Shown: positions 11,330-24,203, counted from the stretch's first letter. The stretch: 64,000 bases of DNA from Hysterangium stoloniferum (GCA_015178975.1 WHVD01000140.1:62001-126000); one strand, 5' to 3'. Numbers and translations: made by a program. The notes: generated by a model not told the origin, from the sequence alone.

Positions 11330-13500
11330 GGGCCAGATCCTGTTTGGACGACTTGCCCCTCAACCCGAGCTTTTGTGCGCGCCCTCTCCCTTCCCATAGC
11401 CGGGAGATGAAGGAGGAAATCGGTTACGTGCCAATCTGTCTCACGTTGAGAAAAATCCGTTCTTTCCGTGTCCTCCGTGCTTTCTTTCTAGAAGGGAGTC
11501 CGACGCGGACGCCTTTACTTTGTCTAGTCTGCGCCCGCCTTCGCGCTATTTGCCGGCTGCCATACTGTCCGCTAATCTCTTCCTCAAAGTATACAAAGCA
11601 ATGGACAGCATGTCGGCGGCCATACTTTCTTGGCGGGACATTTGCCTTCCATGACGTTCTTGCCCATTCCTGGCGGTGGTGATCAAGGAACTTGTCGATA
11701 AAAATAAACAGTGTAATCGGAAGATCTATGCGGACGAGAAATGTCGGAAAGTGGCGAAAGGTGATGTACCTATTCAGGTTTAAGTCGGTTTGCGTTTGCC
11801 CAGGCCCACTCACAGGCAAACTCCACCATCGGCTTTGGCTTAGACTATAGAGCGCGACTCTTATTTCCATATCTAATCTAGCTTCAAACACCGCGTAATA
11901 TATGCCTAGGCCGATATTTTCTTGGTATGCACGTTAATCTCAATCTCAGTGGATATACTTGTTTCCATTCCAACAAGTGATATCTTATCCGGCCACTTTT
12001 TCTCTATCGAGCAGCAACTTCAGATCCTTTTTATTTTTCCGGAAACCCTCTATTACTGCAGGAATCAAGGTAATGTAAACCGGTTGCACTCATGGCACCG
12101 CGCTCTTGCTCTCTTTCATTACTTCCGCATCCCAGCCCAGCCGCCCCTAATACTCTGCTCATCCCCGAGCATTTTTCTCACGCCAATTTACCAAGTTCAT
12201 CCGACTGACAGTCATGCCCCGAATATCGCTGTCCCTTGGCTGCTCGGACCCATATTCAAAATGCGGAGCATCCCGTAGCTTTGGACTTGCAGAGTCTCCA
12301 GTTTTCAAATATTTCACTCGGTATAAATAGTCTCCTGTTCTGAGACGGTAATCCATCGCATTTCCAGTCCTCCTCCCCCCCCTTCCACGTATCTCAACAA
12401 CTCTTGAAGCTTTCCGCCTCCCCTCCACTTGAAATATCTACTGTCATGTGTTTCTGGCGCAGGTGAGTTGAAGCTCAATACCGTGCCATGAGCGACTGAT
12501 CGACCAACTTTAACAATTACCAGAGTCTGTAACTTTTACACCGTCTGTGGACACAGCGTGCCGCTGGTGAGCAGTGTTCCAGGTTACTTGATGATGGCTA
12601 TTTTTCTGACTGTCAACATTTTTCAGCCGGAGGAGTTGGTATGCACTGCACCGTGCCTGCATTCATAGACCTCGCTCACCCCATAGTCCAGATACAGTGC
12701 GATAGCCGGTGGTGCAAGTTTTCAACCGCGCATCCAGCGGACTGTGCAGGTGCAGAGTGCAAGAATACCTGTTGGCAGTAGTGAGTGTATCGTCGTCCAG
12801 CCAAACTCCATCTTCTGACGCCTTTCGGTGTAGTCGTCAATATCCCCAGCAATACGGTAGGCCTTTCTTTCATTTACGAACACTGCGTTGTTAAATTTGC
12901 GATCAATCAGCTCCCCACATTAATAGCAGGTGCCAGGCTTGCTTGCAAGCCGCAGAGAATGCGCACGGTCACCACTAGAAGTTTCTTGGATTATCACACT
13001 TTTTGCAACAATGTCATATTTTGAATTAGTAGTCAGCGTACAATTATACAACAGTTGTTAATTATAGATACCTGCACGTTGACAGTGTCCCGTTCAAGTT
13101 GCATTGACCGTGAAGCTCGAAACCTTCTTATGTGCTGTGTACTATAAAATCAGGCTCGAGACGCACTGATTCAGAACAGGGGCTATGAGCAGGACACAGC
13201 CTTCTATTCAATTTTAAGGCAAAACTTAGGCTCCAGCTTCTTTATTATATATGAATACCGCCTGAGACTTATTGGCAAGTTTGCGCTATGTACTCGCTCA
13301 TTGCCCATAGTGACCAGAACCGTGATGCACCAAAAGCACCAGTGAGCTACGGCGAAGAGGCAGAATCCAGTACTACATTTGGACACACATTCTACACCTG
13401 GGTTCCGCCCAACCCACGAACACCAACGTCCCTCCATGGGCCGTTTCAGCGCGGGGGGCGCAACGTCGGAGGCGGCGCCACCAGCGTACACTCGTGACAC
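11330..13500. repeat. Left arm of a large inverted repeat
   Basis: This stretch is alignable by eye, in reverse complement, with about 14870-16870. The match runs through the small Cys-rich protein gene, its upstream region (around 11690-12430) and its downstream region (13020-13480). The two arms differ by many substitutions and small indels, so the duplication is old. The spacer is about 1.4 kb. Confidence 0.8.
12446..12978 (+). CDS. Small cysteine-rich protein, copy 1 (six exons)
   Basis: Six very short exons join in phase: 12446-12462, 12524-12566, 12627-12638 (12 nt), 12692-12780, 12834-12856 and 12911-12978, giving 83 residues. There are ten cysteines, an N-terminus MCFWR, a CGH motif, a CDSRWCKFS segment, a CWQYRQYPQQY segment and a final C-x2-C. 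It resembles a class of small conserved Cys-rich proteins in mushroom-forming fungi that I know only as uncharacterised, so the function is unknown. There is no signal peptide, so it is probably intracellular, and paired Cys/His could bind a metal. A diverged paralogue lies in the opposite arm of the inverted repeat. All five introns have GT-AG ends. Confidence 0.75.
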
Positions 13501-14869
13501 CGCACTTATCAGGCTTCTTCTGCTCATGGATAGCACTGCGCGCCTTTTACCAACTCCAACAGGATCAGTCGACGAGAGGCAGAACTACGTAAGTAAGAGA
13601 CAAGGACGTCCGCCCTTCGGGGAAATTCTCCAGAAAAAAAAAAGTCCGACACAGGAATTTATTGTTCAGTGGATTTCCGCAGTCGCGCGCCCGCCCGACA
13701 CATCAGTCGCACTCCCTTCAAATTCAACAGTTTTCGGGAACATGCTGCAGGATATTCCGAGATTGGGCGTCTTTCAGCCTCACCGCGTGCGGTGTGACGC
13801 TCATTCGGCATTCGCATTAGATTTTAGAGCTGCATAGCTTTTTGCCTTTTTTTTCTCTCGGATCTGGACGCCAGATAAGTTTTTCATTGGAATAAATAAC
13901 ATTCATATATCAAGTGATTAATTGACATAAGTGAAATACAGATATATCAGTGGACGGCATTTGAATAATGCCGTTTTGGGTTTTTCTTTGGGAAGATTTG
14001 GAAAGTCATGATTTATTAGTGTAAGATTATGAATTCCATGTCATTTTGAATGTGATTTGCTTATAATTAACCCTTTCCTCATTGCGTCACTATTATAACC
14101 GTTTTTTCACGAAACAGGGCAAATCAGTCGGGAGAGCTGCATCAGAGATGTCTACACCCATTATGTAGACTCCATAGAATCCATAGATCTATAGTAAGCT
14201 TTTATACCGACTAATAAATAGGGATCTCGCGAAAATAGTGTGTCTAGCCGAGTCTAGCCAGGCTAGCTAGATGGCTCTAGACAATATAGACGGCATGCTT
14301 ACTGATCTTCCCACTTTCCTGATGCGGTCAGGATTACAGCTCATGACTTCCTCGCAAACCGTAAAACTCAAAATCTGACCCCGGCAAGGAAATATAGATG
14401 AGAAATACATACCTAGTTTGTAAACCAGAACGCTGTTTCAAAGTGTTCTGGAAATTTGAGTTCCCATCAGCTAAATGGCCTTTGACACCTCATCGCGCAT
14501 GACTGCGGAGGTTCCCCTGAATCTGTTCAAGGTTGTTAGGCGGAGATTTAGTATAACTAAATAGCTTACTTGCATTTGTTTCCTCCATGTCTGCAACCAA
14601 TCCTTGTGTCCGGTTTCAGCTGAACCGCTCATATATGGACAATAAAAATAAATTCATGGGCAGGAAATCTTTTCTAAAGAATTCCCCGGAAGAACGGCAG
14701 ACATCCTTTCTCCTAGTTCTACCCCCTCGCCGACTGATCCTTTGGAAGTTGATAATAAACGGGCTCAACACTGTCCATGAGCGCTGACTGATGAAAACGC
14801 CTTGAAATGCGGTATCACGAGGAGCTCATCAGACTTAAAGTAGGTAAAAGTTTACTGATTAAGGGGTCA
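13501..14869. other. Spacer between inverted-repeat arms
   Basis: AT-rich sequence without a recognisable gene. It contains one copy of a dispersed repeat, listed separately at 14148-14325. Confidence 0.5.
14148..14325 (+). repeat. Dispersed ~178-bp repeat, copy 1
   Basis: Nearly identical to 21967-22144 over its whole length, from ATGTCTACACCCA to TTTCCTGATGC. It includes a CTAG-rich, partly palindromic core and the block GGGATCTCGCGAAA. It is non-coding and unlike its AT-rich surroundings. It has no obvious terminal inverted repeats. Confidence 0.75.
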
Positions 14870-16870
14870 GGATAGAGGAACAGCACCTTTAACAGTGGGA
14901 GAGGTCACGGAGGTGGCACCGTCCCCCCCCGCGCGCTGAAACGGCCAATGAAGGAACTTTGGTGCCCCTTCCGAGTGTGGTCGCTGAATTCTACCTCTTC
15001 CTCGTAGCTCACCGGTACATTTGACGCACCCCTCTGGCCGGTATGGGCGATGAGCGAGGAATCTCGTTGAGCAGAGCACACGATGCGAACTTGAAGGGTG
15101 CTTTCTGCTGCTCACAGTCGGTGTTTGTTCGGAATTGGTGCGTCTCGAGCCTGATTAACTATAGTCATAATAAATAAGAAGGTTTCAAGCTTCGCGGTCA
15201 AGGCAATCACGTATGAGAACACTGTTGATTGTAGGTATCCATAATTCACATATGTTGTATATTTGTACGCTGACTACTAATTCAAAAACATGGCATCATT
15301 GCTCAAGTGTGGTAATTCAAGAGTAGTGGGCATTCTGACTCGCCGCCGCATTCGCATTGGCGTCCACACAAGCCTGGCACTTGGCATTAATGTGGGGAGC
15401 TATATGGTGGAAAATTCAGCTACCCAGTGTTAATACATTGAAAAAAAAAAAAAAAGCCTACAGTAATGCTCGGGAGATTGACGACTACACCGAAAATCGT
15501 TAGAAAAAGGAGCAGACTGGATGATGAGACACTCACTATTGCCAACAGATTTTCCTGCACTCTGCACCTGTGCAGTCAGCCGGATGAGTGCTTGAAAACT
15601 TGCACCAACGGCTATCGCATTGTATCTGAACTACGGCATGAGTGATATCTATGGAGGTAGGCACGGTACAGTGCATACCATCTGCTCCGGCTGAATATTT
15701 CTGACAGTTAGAAAACTAGTCACCCTTCAGTAACCTGGAGAACTGCTCACCAGGGGTACGCCGTGTCCACAGACGGTGTAAACATTATAAACTCTGATAA
15801 TCGTGGAAGTTAATCGATCAATTCCCCATTGCGTGATATTGGGCTTCAACTCACCTGCGCCAGAAACACATGACAGTAGATATTTCAAGGGGGCCGGGAG
15901 GCTTCAGACGATACGTGGAGGGGGATCGGAAATGCGATGGATTACCGTCTCAGAATGAGAGAGTATTTATACTAAGTGAAATATTTGAAACTTCAGACTC
16001 TGCAAGTCCAAAGCTACGGAATGTTCCACATTTTGAATATGGGTGCAGCCTAGGGACAGCAATATTCGAGGCGTGGCTATCGGTAGGATGGACTTAGTAG
16101 ATTGCGTGAGAAAGATGCTCTGGAATGAGTAGAGGAGCAGGGGAGGCGGCTGGGCTGGGACGCGGGGGTGGTAAAAGAGAGCAAGAACGCAGTCTCCTAT
16201 TTGGTGTGACCGATTCACATTACCTCAAATCTTAATCTTGCAGCAATATAGGGTCTCCGGGAGATAAAGAGAAAGGATCTGAGGGTTGTTACTCGGTAGA
16301 GATGAAGCGGCCGGGAAGGATATCATAATGGAAGGTGCAGGCGCATACTTGCTGGAATGGAGACGAAACCATCCGTTGAGATTGAGATTAACGTGCTTAT
16401 CAAAACCACTGGCAAGGGCATATATTTCCGACGTTCAAAGTTAGATTAGATATTGACATAAGACATCGCGCTTTACAGGTACACAAGTCTGAGCGGCCTG
16501 GTCAGCCGCAAATCACCGACTTGAACTCGAATAGGTACATCGCCTTTTACCACTTTCCGCCGCACAGATCTCCCGATTACACTATTTGTTTGTATTGGCC
16601 AGTCTCCGCCCCCACCAAAAATGGGCAAGATCTTCATGAAAGGCAAAGGCGTGACACCAAGAAAGTATGGCCCCCGACGTCTCTTCCGCTGTTTTCTATT
16701 CCTAGGGGAAGGTATTAGCGGACAATACCGCAGCCGGTAAATAGTGTGAAGACGGGCGCAGAGTAGACAAAACAAAGGCGTCCGCGTTATTGCATCTAGA
16801 AAGCCAGTTCGGAGGACACCTCCAAAGAACGCATTTTCTTCAGCGCCAGGCAAACTGGTATATAGCCGTC
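14870..16870. repeat. Right arm of the large inverted repeat
   Basis: Reverse-complement partner of 11330-13500. It includes the second small Cys-rich gene, the region upstream of it (about 15880-16690) and the block around 14900-15010 that matches 13335-13480. A run of 15 A at 15441-15455 lies in intron 5 of the gene copy. Confidence 0.8.
15317..15871 (-). pseudogene. Small cysteine-rich protein, copy 2 (probable one-base frameshift)
   Basis: Paralogue of the gene at 12446-12978 with the same six-exon layout: 15855-15871, 15751-15793, 15679-15690 (12 nt), 15537-15625, about 15462-15485 and 15317-15399. The Cys pattern, CGH motif and C-terminal C-x2-C are kept, and the C-terminal tail is Ala/Asn-rich. 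Exon 5 is one base longer than in copy 1 (an extra C near 15481), which breaks the frame into exon 6. This is either a recent pseudogenisation, a different splice choice or a sequencing error; the other exons look fully maintained. Confidence 0.6.
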
Positions 16871-18220
16871 TCCGTGCCGGCTACCGTCCAGAGGCTTTTC
16901 CGAAAAAGGCAAAAGGTTATCGCAGCTCTAAACTCCAATTTTGGGTTGAATATAGACTGGTGAGGCATAGTTTTATTATATACGATTATTGTGGTAAGTT
17001 GGCCCCAGATATTTCAAAATGTAGGGGGGGCGATTTGGAAACAGTTTGGTTCCGTGATGCGGGGTTGACTACATTTGGATTCCATTGTTCTCTAAATGTA
17101 TATATATGGTTTAAATGTGGCTTGTGAATAAATTAGTGGTGTGTTCCGTCCATTCTACTAGATCTGTCTTGATCTGCGGCAGATAGTAGTCTTACGAGGA
17201 TTTGTTCAGCTATCTTCTAAAGCCGAAATATTCAGATGACATGGTTCATAGTCATCTAAAATCCCAAACAACGAGGAGATTATTCTATTTGGAAAGCCGG
17301 AGTCCTTATGTATATTTTTAAATTGTAAATGATTTGTTCCTAAGTCTGTGCTATTAAGTCATGGTATAACTCAAATGGCCCCGGTAAGTAACTGTGGTTG
17401 AAAAGCATAGTCAAGTAATAGATCCTGCTGTTATGGCAAGAGGATTGAGGCCAAAATAATAGAGAAACTAGACCTGTTGATTGTATTGGGATTGAATGAA
17501 AACTTTAATCAAGTCAGAGAAAGATAAACAGGTGGTTGAGCTCAAGGAGAGAATTGATTATTTGAACCAATAGTTTTATATAAAGCAGCCATTGCACTTC
17601 TAACCTAAAACAGTTTGTTGCCCCTATCCATCCCATCCTCGACGATTCCTACTAGTAGTCCTCTCGTCTTCTCAGATTTTTGGTTAGGGTATCGACAACG
17701 CATGTCTTAGTGGATTTGTAGGTCTCCACATTTCTCGGCGTATTCTATACTAACAATTTCCTCTATGTTTGTTACTATATATATTAGTAAAAGCTAACAA
17801 CATCCGTATTTGTTTAATTATCAAACGTCTGGTCCTTCATAGTATTGGACTTTCAGACTGTCGAAGTCTTTGTAAATACCAAGATCTGCATTATTGGTGT
17901 TTTAAATATGAATTGTACAGCTATGTAGGACGTAGCCTTTAGAATTAGGTAAAAGAAGAAGAGTGCTATGGTCGTGATAAGAGACAACGAACAAGGAATG
18001 TAATCAAGGTAATCCGTCTACAAAATATAGTACAACAATCCGACGGGGAGATATAATACCGATGTATAAAAGGGAACTTAACCAGGGGCTGTGAACAAAG
18101 ACTGAGGCTCATCGGGGTGCGGATATTTCTACCAGAGAAGTGCCTCGCTAATTTCCCCGCATTCACACTTTCGAATCTCTCAGACAATCAGACGCCACTC
18201 TCAGACGCCCTACAGTTCAC
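16871..18220. other. AT-rich intergenic sequence
   Basis: No gene, RNA or repeat recognised. The right edge should contain the 3' untranslated region of the septin-like gene. Confidence 0.5.
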
Positions 18221-20065
18221 TCACACACCCGCCAGAATCCACCCCATCCCAATTCCCGCACAAAAAGCACCAAATACAACCCACCCCGTCGAAATGGAAG
18301 CAGGCACCCCTGAAATCCGAGCTTTTTTCATTTCACCATTATGATTCCATCCAGTGCTCACGGAGCCACCGAGAATAGAATCCCTCAACGGCTGTAAAAG
18401 CGATACTGAGAGAACGAGGAGGGAGGGAATGTGCAGTGGGTCCAAAGCGTTTGCATGCGGATGTGTGTTTGTGCTTGTATCCTCGCTTGTACAGGAAGAA
18501 CAGTTTTGGGTCTTCAACTCAGGTTCAGAATCCGATAGGGCGGTGCTTATCTTGGGTCGGGATATTGAGTCGTTCCTGAGAGTAGACGCCACGTCTTTCG
18601 ATAGCCCCGCTTCCCATTCCCAGCCTTGTTCTTCATCCCATATTCCTTTCACTCCATCTCTATCTCCACCACATATCCCACCACGCAGCTCATTGTCCAC
18701 TTCCCTCGCAGCCCTCGCGATCTCCACCTCCCTCCACCATAAGAACCGTTCCGCACCATCACGCCTCAATTTGGCATTTGACGCACCGTGGAATAATGCA
18801 TTGCGGAGGTCGTGGTGCTGGTGCTGCTGTTGAAGTGTCATTGTAAGGAGTTTAAGGGCATGGGAATTAGTGCTGGTTTGAGAGTGAGAGTGAGTTTGGT
18901 GATATTGATTTGGGCGAGACTGTGTGTTTGGGTTAGGATTATGAGCGGCAGCGCGAGAAGACGCGCGGGAGTGATGTGTTGAAGCGGTCGCGGAGGGTGC
19001 GGTGGAGTTGTGAGTGGGAGTACTTGAGTGTTGGTGCTGGTGTTGATGTACATGTAGTTGTAGATGGGAATGTTGATGAGGTTGAGGTTGAGGTTGAGGT
19101 TGAGCGTAAGTCTGAATGAATGTAGGGGATGTGATGGGGAGCACGGGGATATGAGGTGAGAGGGCAGCGATAAGTGTCTTTTCGAGAGCGGTGGGCGCTA
19201 TAGAATTATCATGCGATGGCTATTATTATTAGCTGAAGTATTTTAAAAAGTTAAGACGCACGAGACGATGCCAAGAAAATAACCGCACAATACAACCCCG
19301 ACTGCGGTGCCGCAACGAGATCCCTCAGTTTAGCCGTCGATGGACATTCGATGGATATCATCGACAGTAGACTCCTGAAACGTACATGAATAGCTTCCAG
19401 AATTGTATCCACGATGTCCTGAGCCTGCTGGCGAATAAAACGAATAAAAAGGTTCACATCAGAGAAGGTTAAGTCTAAATATATTTAATATCAAATTAGC
19501 TCACCTCACTCGCATGGTTAAACGGCTCTATGACATAAACATTAACACTACCAGACTCTAACACTCTCGCAATCCCGATATTCTCCTCATCGGCGTCACA
19601 ATCCCTCCAAATTCCTCCGCCCGCAAGACCCTCCGCTACCATCGTCTTTCCCGCCCCCTTAGCACCCACGATAAGTAGATCAAGATGTTCAAAGTCCTTG
19701 GTATTATCTCCGTAATATTGATGTTGAAGGTTTTGTCGAAGTTGACCCTCAAACTGCCATTGCAGTTGAGGTTGCTGATGAGGGAGATATTGATATTGAC
19801 CATCTAAAGGGATAACCGGCAAAATCAACGACTCGTGCTGATTGGGGGGCGGTGGGGAATAATGTCTCGGAGGCGATGAAGGAACACTGAATGAGAACGC
19901 GGACGAGGGGAGACTGGAGAATGATGAACCTGGTGAGGAGGGCGGGGAGGGAAGACTGGAAGATTGTGGGGAGGGGGGATAGGGAGCAGAGAATGGGAGA
20001 TTGAGGGGTTGAGTTGAAATTGACATTAGGTCGTGAAGTTGTGCTTGCGATAAGACTCGAGACAC
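18221..20065 (-). CDS. Divergent septin-like P-loop protein with C-terminal membrane segment
   Basis: Exons 19505-20065, 19262-19427 and 18221-19197 join in phase and give 567 residues. A Pro/Ser-rich N-terminus is followed by a P-loop GAKGAGKT (about residues 134-141). Next comes a segment like the septin 'DIVDTILEAIHVRF' region, then a hydrophobic strand and 'ALSPHIPVLPITSPTF', where a septin would have its NxIPVIaKAD guanine-specificity motif. That motif and the DxxG motif are missing, so nucleotide use is doubtful. A long Gln/His/Ser/Thr-rich stretch follows, with a simple repeat at about 19070-19105, then a WWREVEIARA segment. The protein ends in about 20 hydrophobic residues reaching the C-terminus, as in a tail-anchored protein. 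Membrane-anchored septin-like proteins are known in fungi; assignment to them is an inference. Confidence 0.6.
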
Positions 20066-22762
20066 GGGTGGTGGCGTGTTGCTTGCGTCTAATTAGCGTC
20101 ACGTGAGAAGGGTGTAGCGTTGATGATGTCATTGTATTCCGAAAATGGTAATGTACATTAATAGCAGACCGGTAGATTTTACCCCTATTCGAGAAAATAA
20201 AAAGAAGAGAAAACAGAGGCATACAAAAGAGAGAACTAGAAACGGTTGGAAGAGATGGAGGAAGGGAAAGAACGAAATAAAAAGTAACTAATTTATAATG
20301 AAGCTCTATGTTTCATCATATATTATCCTTCCAAGTGGGCTTCTTTTGACATCAAATATATTAACAGGGATGTTCTGAAATAGAAATAAACAAAAATAAG
20401 AAATCAGCAACGCCTGCTTAATGTGTCTGAAAATAAAAACTCACCCATTGCCGGCCCATAGGACCTCTTGGCAAATGTTGGAGCAGTAGTGCCGCGATGT
20501 CTTTTCTCCGGAGCGATATAGATTGGGGCTAGATTGGTACGCGTTTGTAGAAATAATTGGAGCATCTGGAGTTAGTCCGAAGGAGAAGCGGGGGAAATGA
20601 GTGAAGGTGGTAAGGAGACTAGGATTCGAAAAATTCACGAGGCTGGAGTTGAGATCAATGAAGGTATATCCTATGATCCATTGGTCTCATTTAAGTCCAG
20701 CTATAAAAGGTGAGTGGACAAGGCTGTGAGAGAGGTGGAACATAAAAATGCATCATAAATGGATAAGGCGTCCCCAATAAGCATTTGGAATTCGTAACAC
20801 TTTAAGTAGTGGGCTCGATACATATTACATATGTGGTTTGGAACCCCAAGTACCCATAGTAGTCCTTATCCATGGCTTTGGTTCTGTCCACCATGCAGTC
20901 ATCTGAGTTCTGTCATTTCTGGTGACTGGTCTGTGTTTGTGTTTGAGTGGCAGTCCATTTGTATGTGAAAAAGGGGGATAATGGGACAATAGGGGGGGGA
21001 ACAAAAAAACATGAGCTTGTATGATGCTTAAAATCCAGCACTTTGATGTTCCTTTTATTCAAATTCTGTACATATTCCTCTCACATCCTCAATAATGTGT
21101 CAGAACTGAGCTGCACCCTCCTATTCCAGAGTATCCCAGCACCACTACTCCTGAGGGGCTGTAATTGTCAAGGTTTCTAGATTGGAGGTAATCCTGCTTG
21201 GCTCTAGAATGTTTGAATCTTTGCTGTATTTGTAAAGCACAATCTTTGTGCCATATGCAGATATCCCATGAAGGATCAGGATCTGCAGTTCAGAAACTAT
21301 GTCCGCTCACACACTTGGTGTTGGAATTGGTGATGAAACCACCCTTTTCCTAGGGGGCGGTTCACCCATTTCTTCACTTTTTCATGAGGATGCTAATTGT
21401 GGACCATGTTTTCTGAGGTTAATGCATGCCAGAACCAGTGTAAACCTACATAAACTAGCACCTTACCAATCATGTCAGAAGGTGATTCACTAACTGACAC
21501 ATTGATTGACAAACAAGTACTTTTATTACAAGTCTATTACCCACTTGTAGATTGTGTATTACAATAAGCCAACTCATACTATTTTTAATATTTGGTTGTC
21601 AGCATCCTGTTGCTTCGAGTTGCAAGCAATTTCAGAGTTGTCCCTGATTTAAGAAGAACAATTAGAAATGAAGTCTATATACAGAATGAACATGTGTTAT
21701 AAGACCTTGGACTATGAACCATATGATGTGGAGCATTTTCCGTTCTTACCTTCTTAGAAGAATCAAAGTCTACTAAATACTTTTCCCCATCCATCAGTTC
21801 ATGCAACCTGATCTATTGTGTCATGGTTCTTCTCATGTATGTCAACACATTGCCTGTCTTCATTGTTAGTCACCTTCTGCATTGCAATTAACACCTAAGG
21901 CTCGATTATTGACACATTAACTGAGCTGCATCTCATTTAGACAAAAGGAACATCAGGGATTTGGGAATGTCTACACCCACTATCTAGACTCCCTAGATCT
22001 ATAGTAAGCTATTATACCGACTAGTAAATAGGGATCTCGCGAAAGTAGGGTGTCTAGCCGTGTCTAGCCGAGCTAGCTAGCTCTCCTAGATGGCTCTAGA
22101 CAATATAGACGGCATACTTACTGATCTTCCCACTTTCCTGATGCACTCGCACTACCTCATATAGACAAAGTGTTTTGTTTAAATTTTCTCCCAGATTGCA
22201 TATAACATACAATTTTTCTATAAAATTTGCATTTATTATACATATATGTTTAGTAGTTGATGCTCCATGACTTTGTAGTGTTGTGCTACCTTCCTAATTA
22301 GGAGGGAGGTAGCTATAATGTATTATCAACAGCTGCAGTAAATTTAGTCATTATAGGACATGAGACACTCATTAATGGTCTAAAAGTTCCATTAGTCAGT
22401 TATACGGCCCTTAGACACCACGTTAACTACATCTATTGCCATCGCGCTACCCCTTCGGGCCAGATTACCATAGCCCATGTAACAAATCAAGCTGAATCGA
22501 AGGAAAGGGAAGAGAAGAAAGTGGTATGGAACTGAACCGGGTAAGTACTTAAATCTATAATACTTATTGGGGATTGGTTTCGGAAGCTGAAGGGACTTTC
22601 CCCCTCCGCCTTCGATTACTTTTTTCTCAACATGAACCACGTCCAAAAGGTGGCAAGTATTGAGTGATGTGGTATTATAAATAAGGACAGATCCTTTTAT
22701 AAAAGTCGAGGAAATGTATTTTTAGTTACAGATACGTTGTAATTTGAGGGTCTCGGACCAAA
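20066..22762. other. Long AT-rich intergenic region with one dispersed repeat
   Basis: No coding gene recognised. A dispersed repeat copy lies at 21967-22144. Pyrimidine- and T-rich stretches and scattered short frames are all I see otherwise. Confidence 0.5.
21967..22144 (+). repeat. Dispersed ~178-bp repeat, copy 2
   Basis: Partner of 14148-14325 in the same orientation, with a small insertion in the CTAGCTAGCT core. Flanks on the two sides are unrelated, so this is a dispersed and not a tandem repeat. Confidence 0.75.
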
Positions 22763-24203
22763 TCATACCCAGTTGCCCTCCAGCGCATCAGGAGGGAACT
22801 TCTCCGCATCCATAGAGAGCTCCCTCAACACGTCATCGGTTGATAAATTGACTGCCTCCTCGCTCACAGCCGTTTGCATCTCCTCTATTTTCACAATTCA
22901 GTACTAATTCCACATTTTCAAGACCATACCGGGACCACTCACCATTCGCCCTCTTATTCTGAACAATATTACCAATATCTTTCTTATCCCCAATAAGCAA
23001 CAGCTCGGCCCCCTCATAATCAATCAACGTCGTTGGATTTGTTGGCGCAAACTTCGTCGCGCCTACTCCCTCCCCAAACGCTTCCTCCATGCCCTCTTCT
23101 GGATATTTTGCACGTTTCTCACGTTTCAAACCCACCCCCGGCGCGGAAGGCATGGTGGGATTTTTCACCTGAAGTAAGAACGATGAAAAAGTCTCGATTC
23201 CGAGCTCCTCTTGCGGCTTTCCTGGGGGAATAGGGTGCGTAAGCATATAGACCAGGAATGTGCGGTTGCGCCGGGAGGCAGGGAGGTTCTTGTCCGTCGG
23301 GCTACAGATGGCGTAGACTCCACGGCCTGCGGGACGTGCAGCGCCTTTGGTGCGTTCACCTGTGCACAGAGAAGGAAAGTAAACGTGAATCAGAATGGAA
23401 TATTAGCGCACATGGATTCAAAACCCTGTTCACACACCTCGTGTCTTCGTCTGATAAACCTGCCGTTGCAGTCCATAGTCCAAGTTCGCGAGGTCATGTC
23501 CGACGTCAACAACTGTAGCCCAAAACACCTCGTGTTTTCCGGATGAGAATGGGAGGTGCTTTTTGCCCAGCACCATATAGCGGAAGAACTGGTCTGGTCT
23601 GGACTGCGGTGCGGGGGAAGGGGCTGCGGAGGCGGCCTCTCTTCCAGTGAGATTGTTCATATTTTTCTTCGAGTCTTCGGATTTTGACGGGCGGGGAATA
23701 AGGAGGATCGATAATTTTGCTACATCATCAATGTCGCGAGCTTCCTCGATAGCAACTTTTGGGCGATAGAAAAAGTAAATGCTAAAGAATCACAGATTAG
23801 ATGCGTGTGTCGTGGATCGAGCGAAACAGCAGCTCACTGTCCTCTCTCCAGAATACCTAACAGCAAAAAATACAATCATGAATGATTAATAACAACAATG
23901 GTATCGCAAAGTACCATAATCCTTCTGAAACTGTTCCCTCGGTGTCACCGAGCGCACGCTATCCTTATTATCAAACGCGACATGCTTCATATCCTCCGGC
24001 TCGGGGGTCGTACCCTCCTTTTTCATAGATGAATCTTTCACTGACTTTTCTTTCTCCTGATCCTTCACTTCCAGGTTCTCTTTCTGACTCCTTTGCGCCT
24101 TCGTGCGTTTAGAAGGTGCCTTGCTAGCAGGACTGGCTCCCCGTTTTCTTGCATTCCCAGTTTTAATCGGCTCCTGTGGCTCGGAGTCCGTCTTGTCGGG
24201 CAT
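22763..24203 (-). CDS. Fungal conserved protein of the family often named 'BTB domain transcription factor'
   Basis: Five exons join in phase: 23915-24203, 23838-23856 (19 nt), 23438-23781, 22943-23359 and 22763-22884, giving 396 residues. A Lys/Ser-rich N-terminal third is followed by the family hallmark DYGILERGxIYFFYRPKV, made across exons 1-3. Then come an FRYMVLGKKxLP block, a GVYAIC...RRNRTFLVYMLTxP block and a late LIDYEGAELLLIG segment, ending in LEGNWV. The family is widespread in fungi and its function is unproven despite the name; I see no BTB fold or DNA-binding motif. The N-terminus is basic and could be nuclear. It is divergent from IMP1, whose ATG is about 290 bp away. Confidence 0.8.

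Noticed and set aside
19070..19105. Simple GAGGTT repeat as a possible regulatory microsatellite
   Set aside because: It is in frame in the septin-like gene and codes a Gln-Pro repeat; low-complexity coding sequence is a sufficient explanation.
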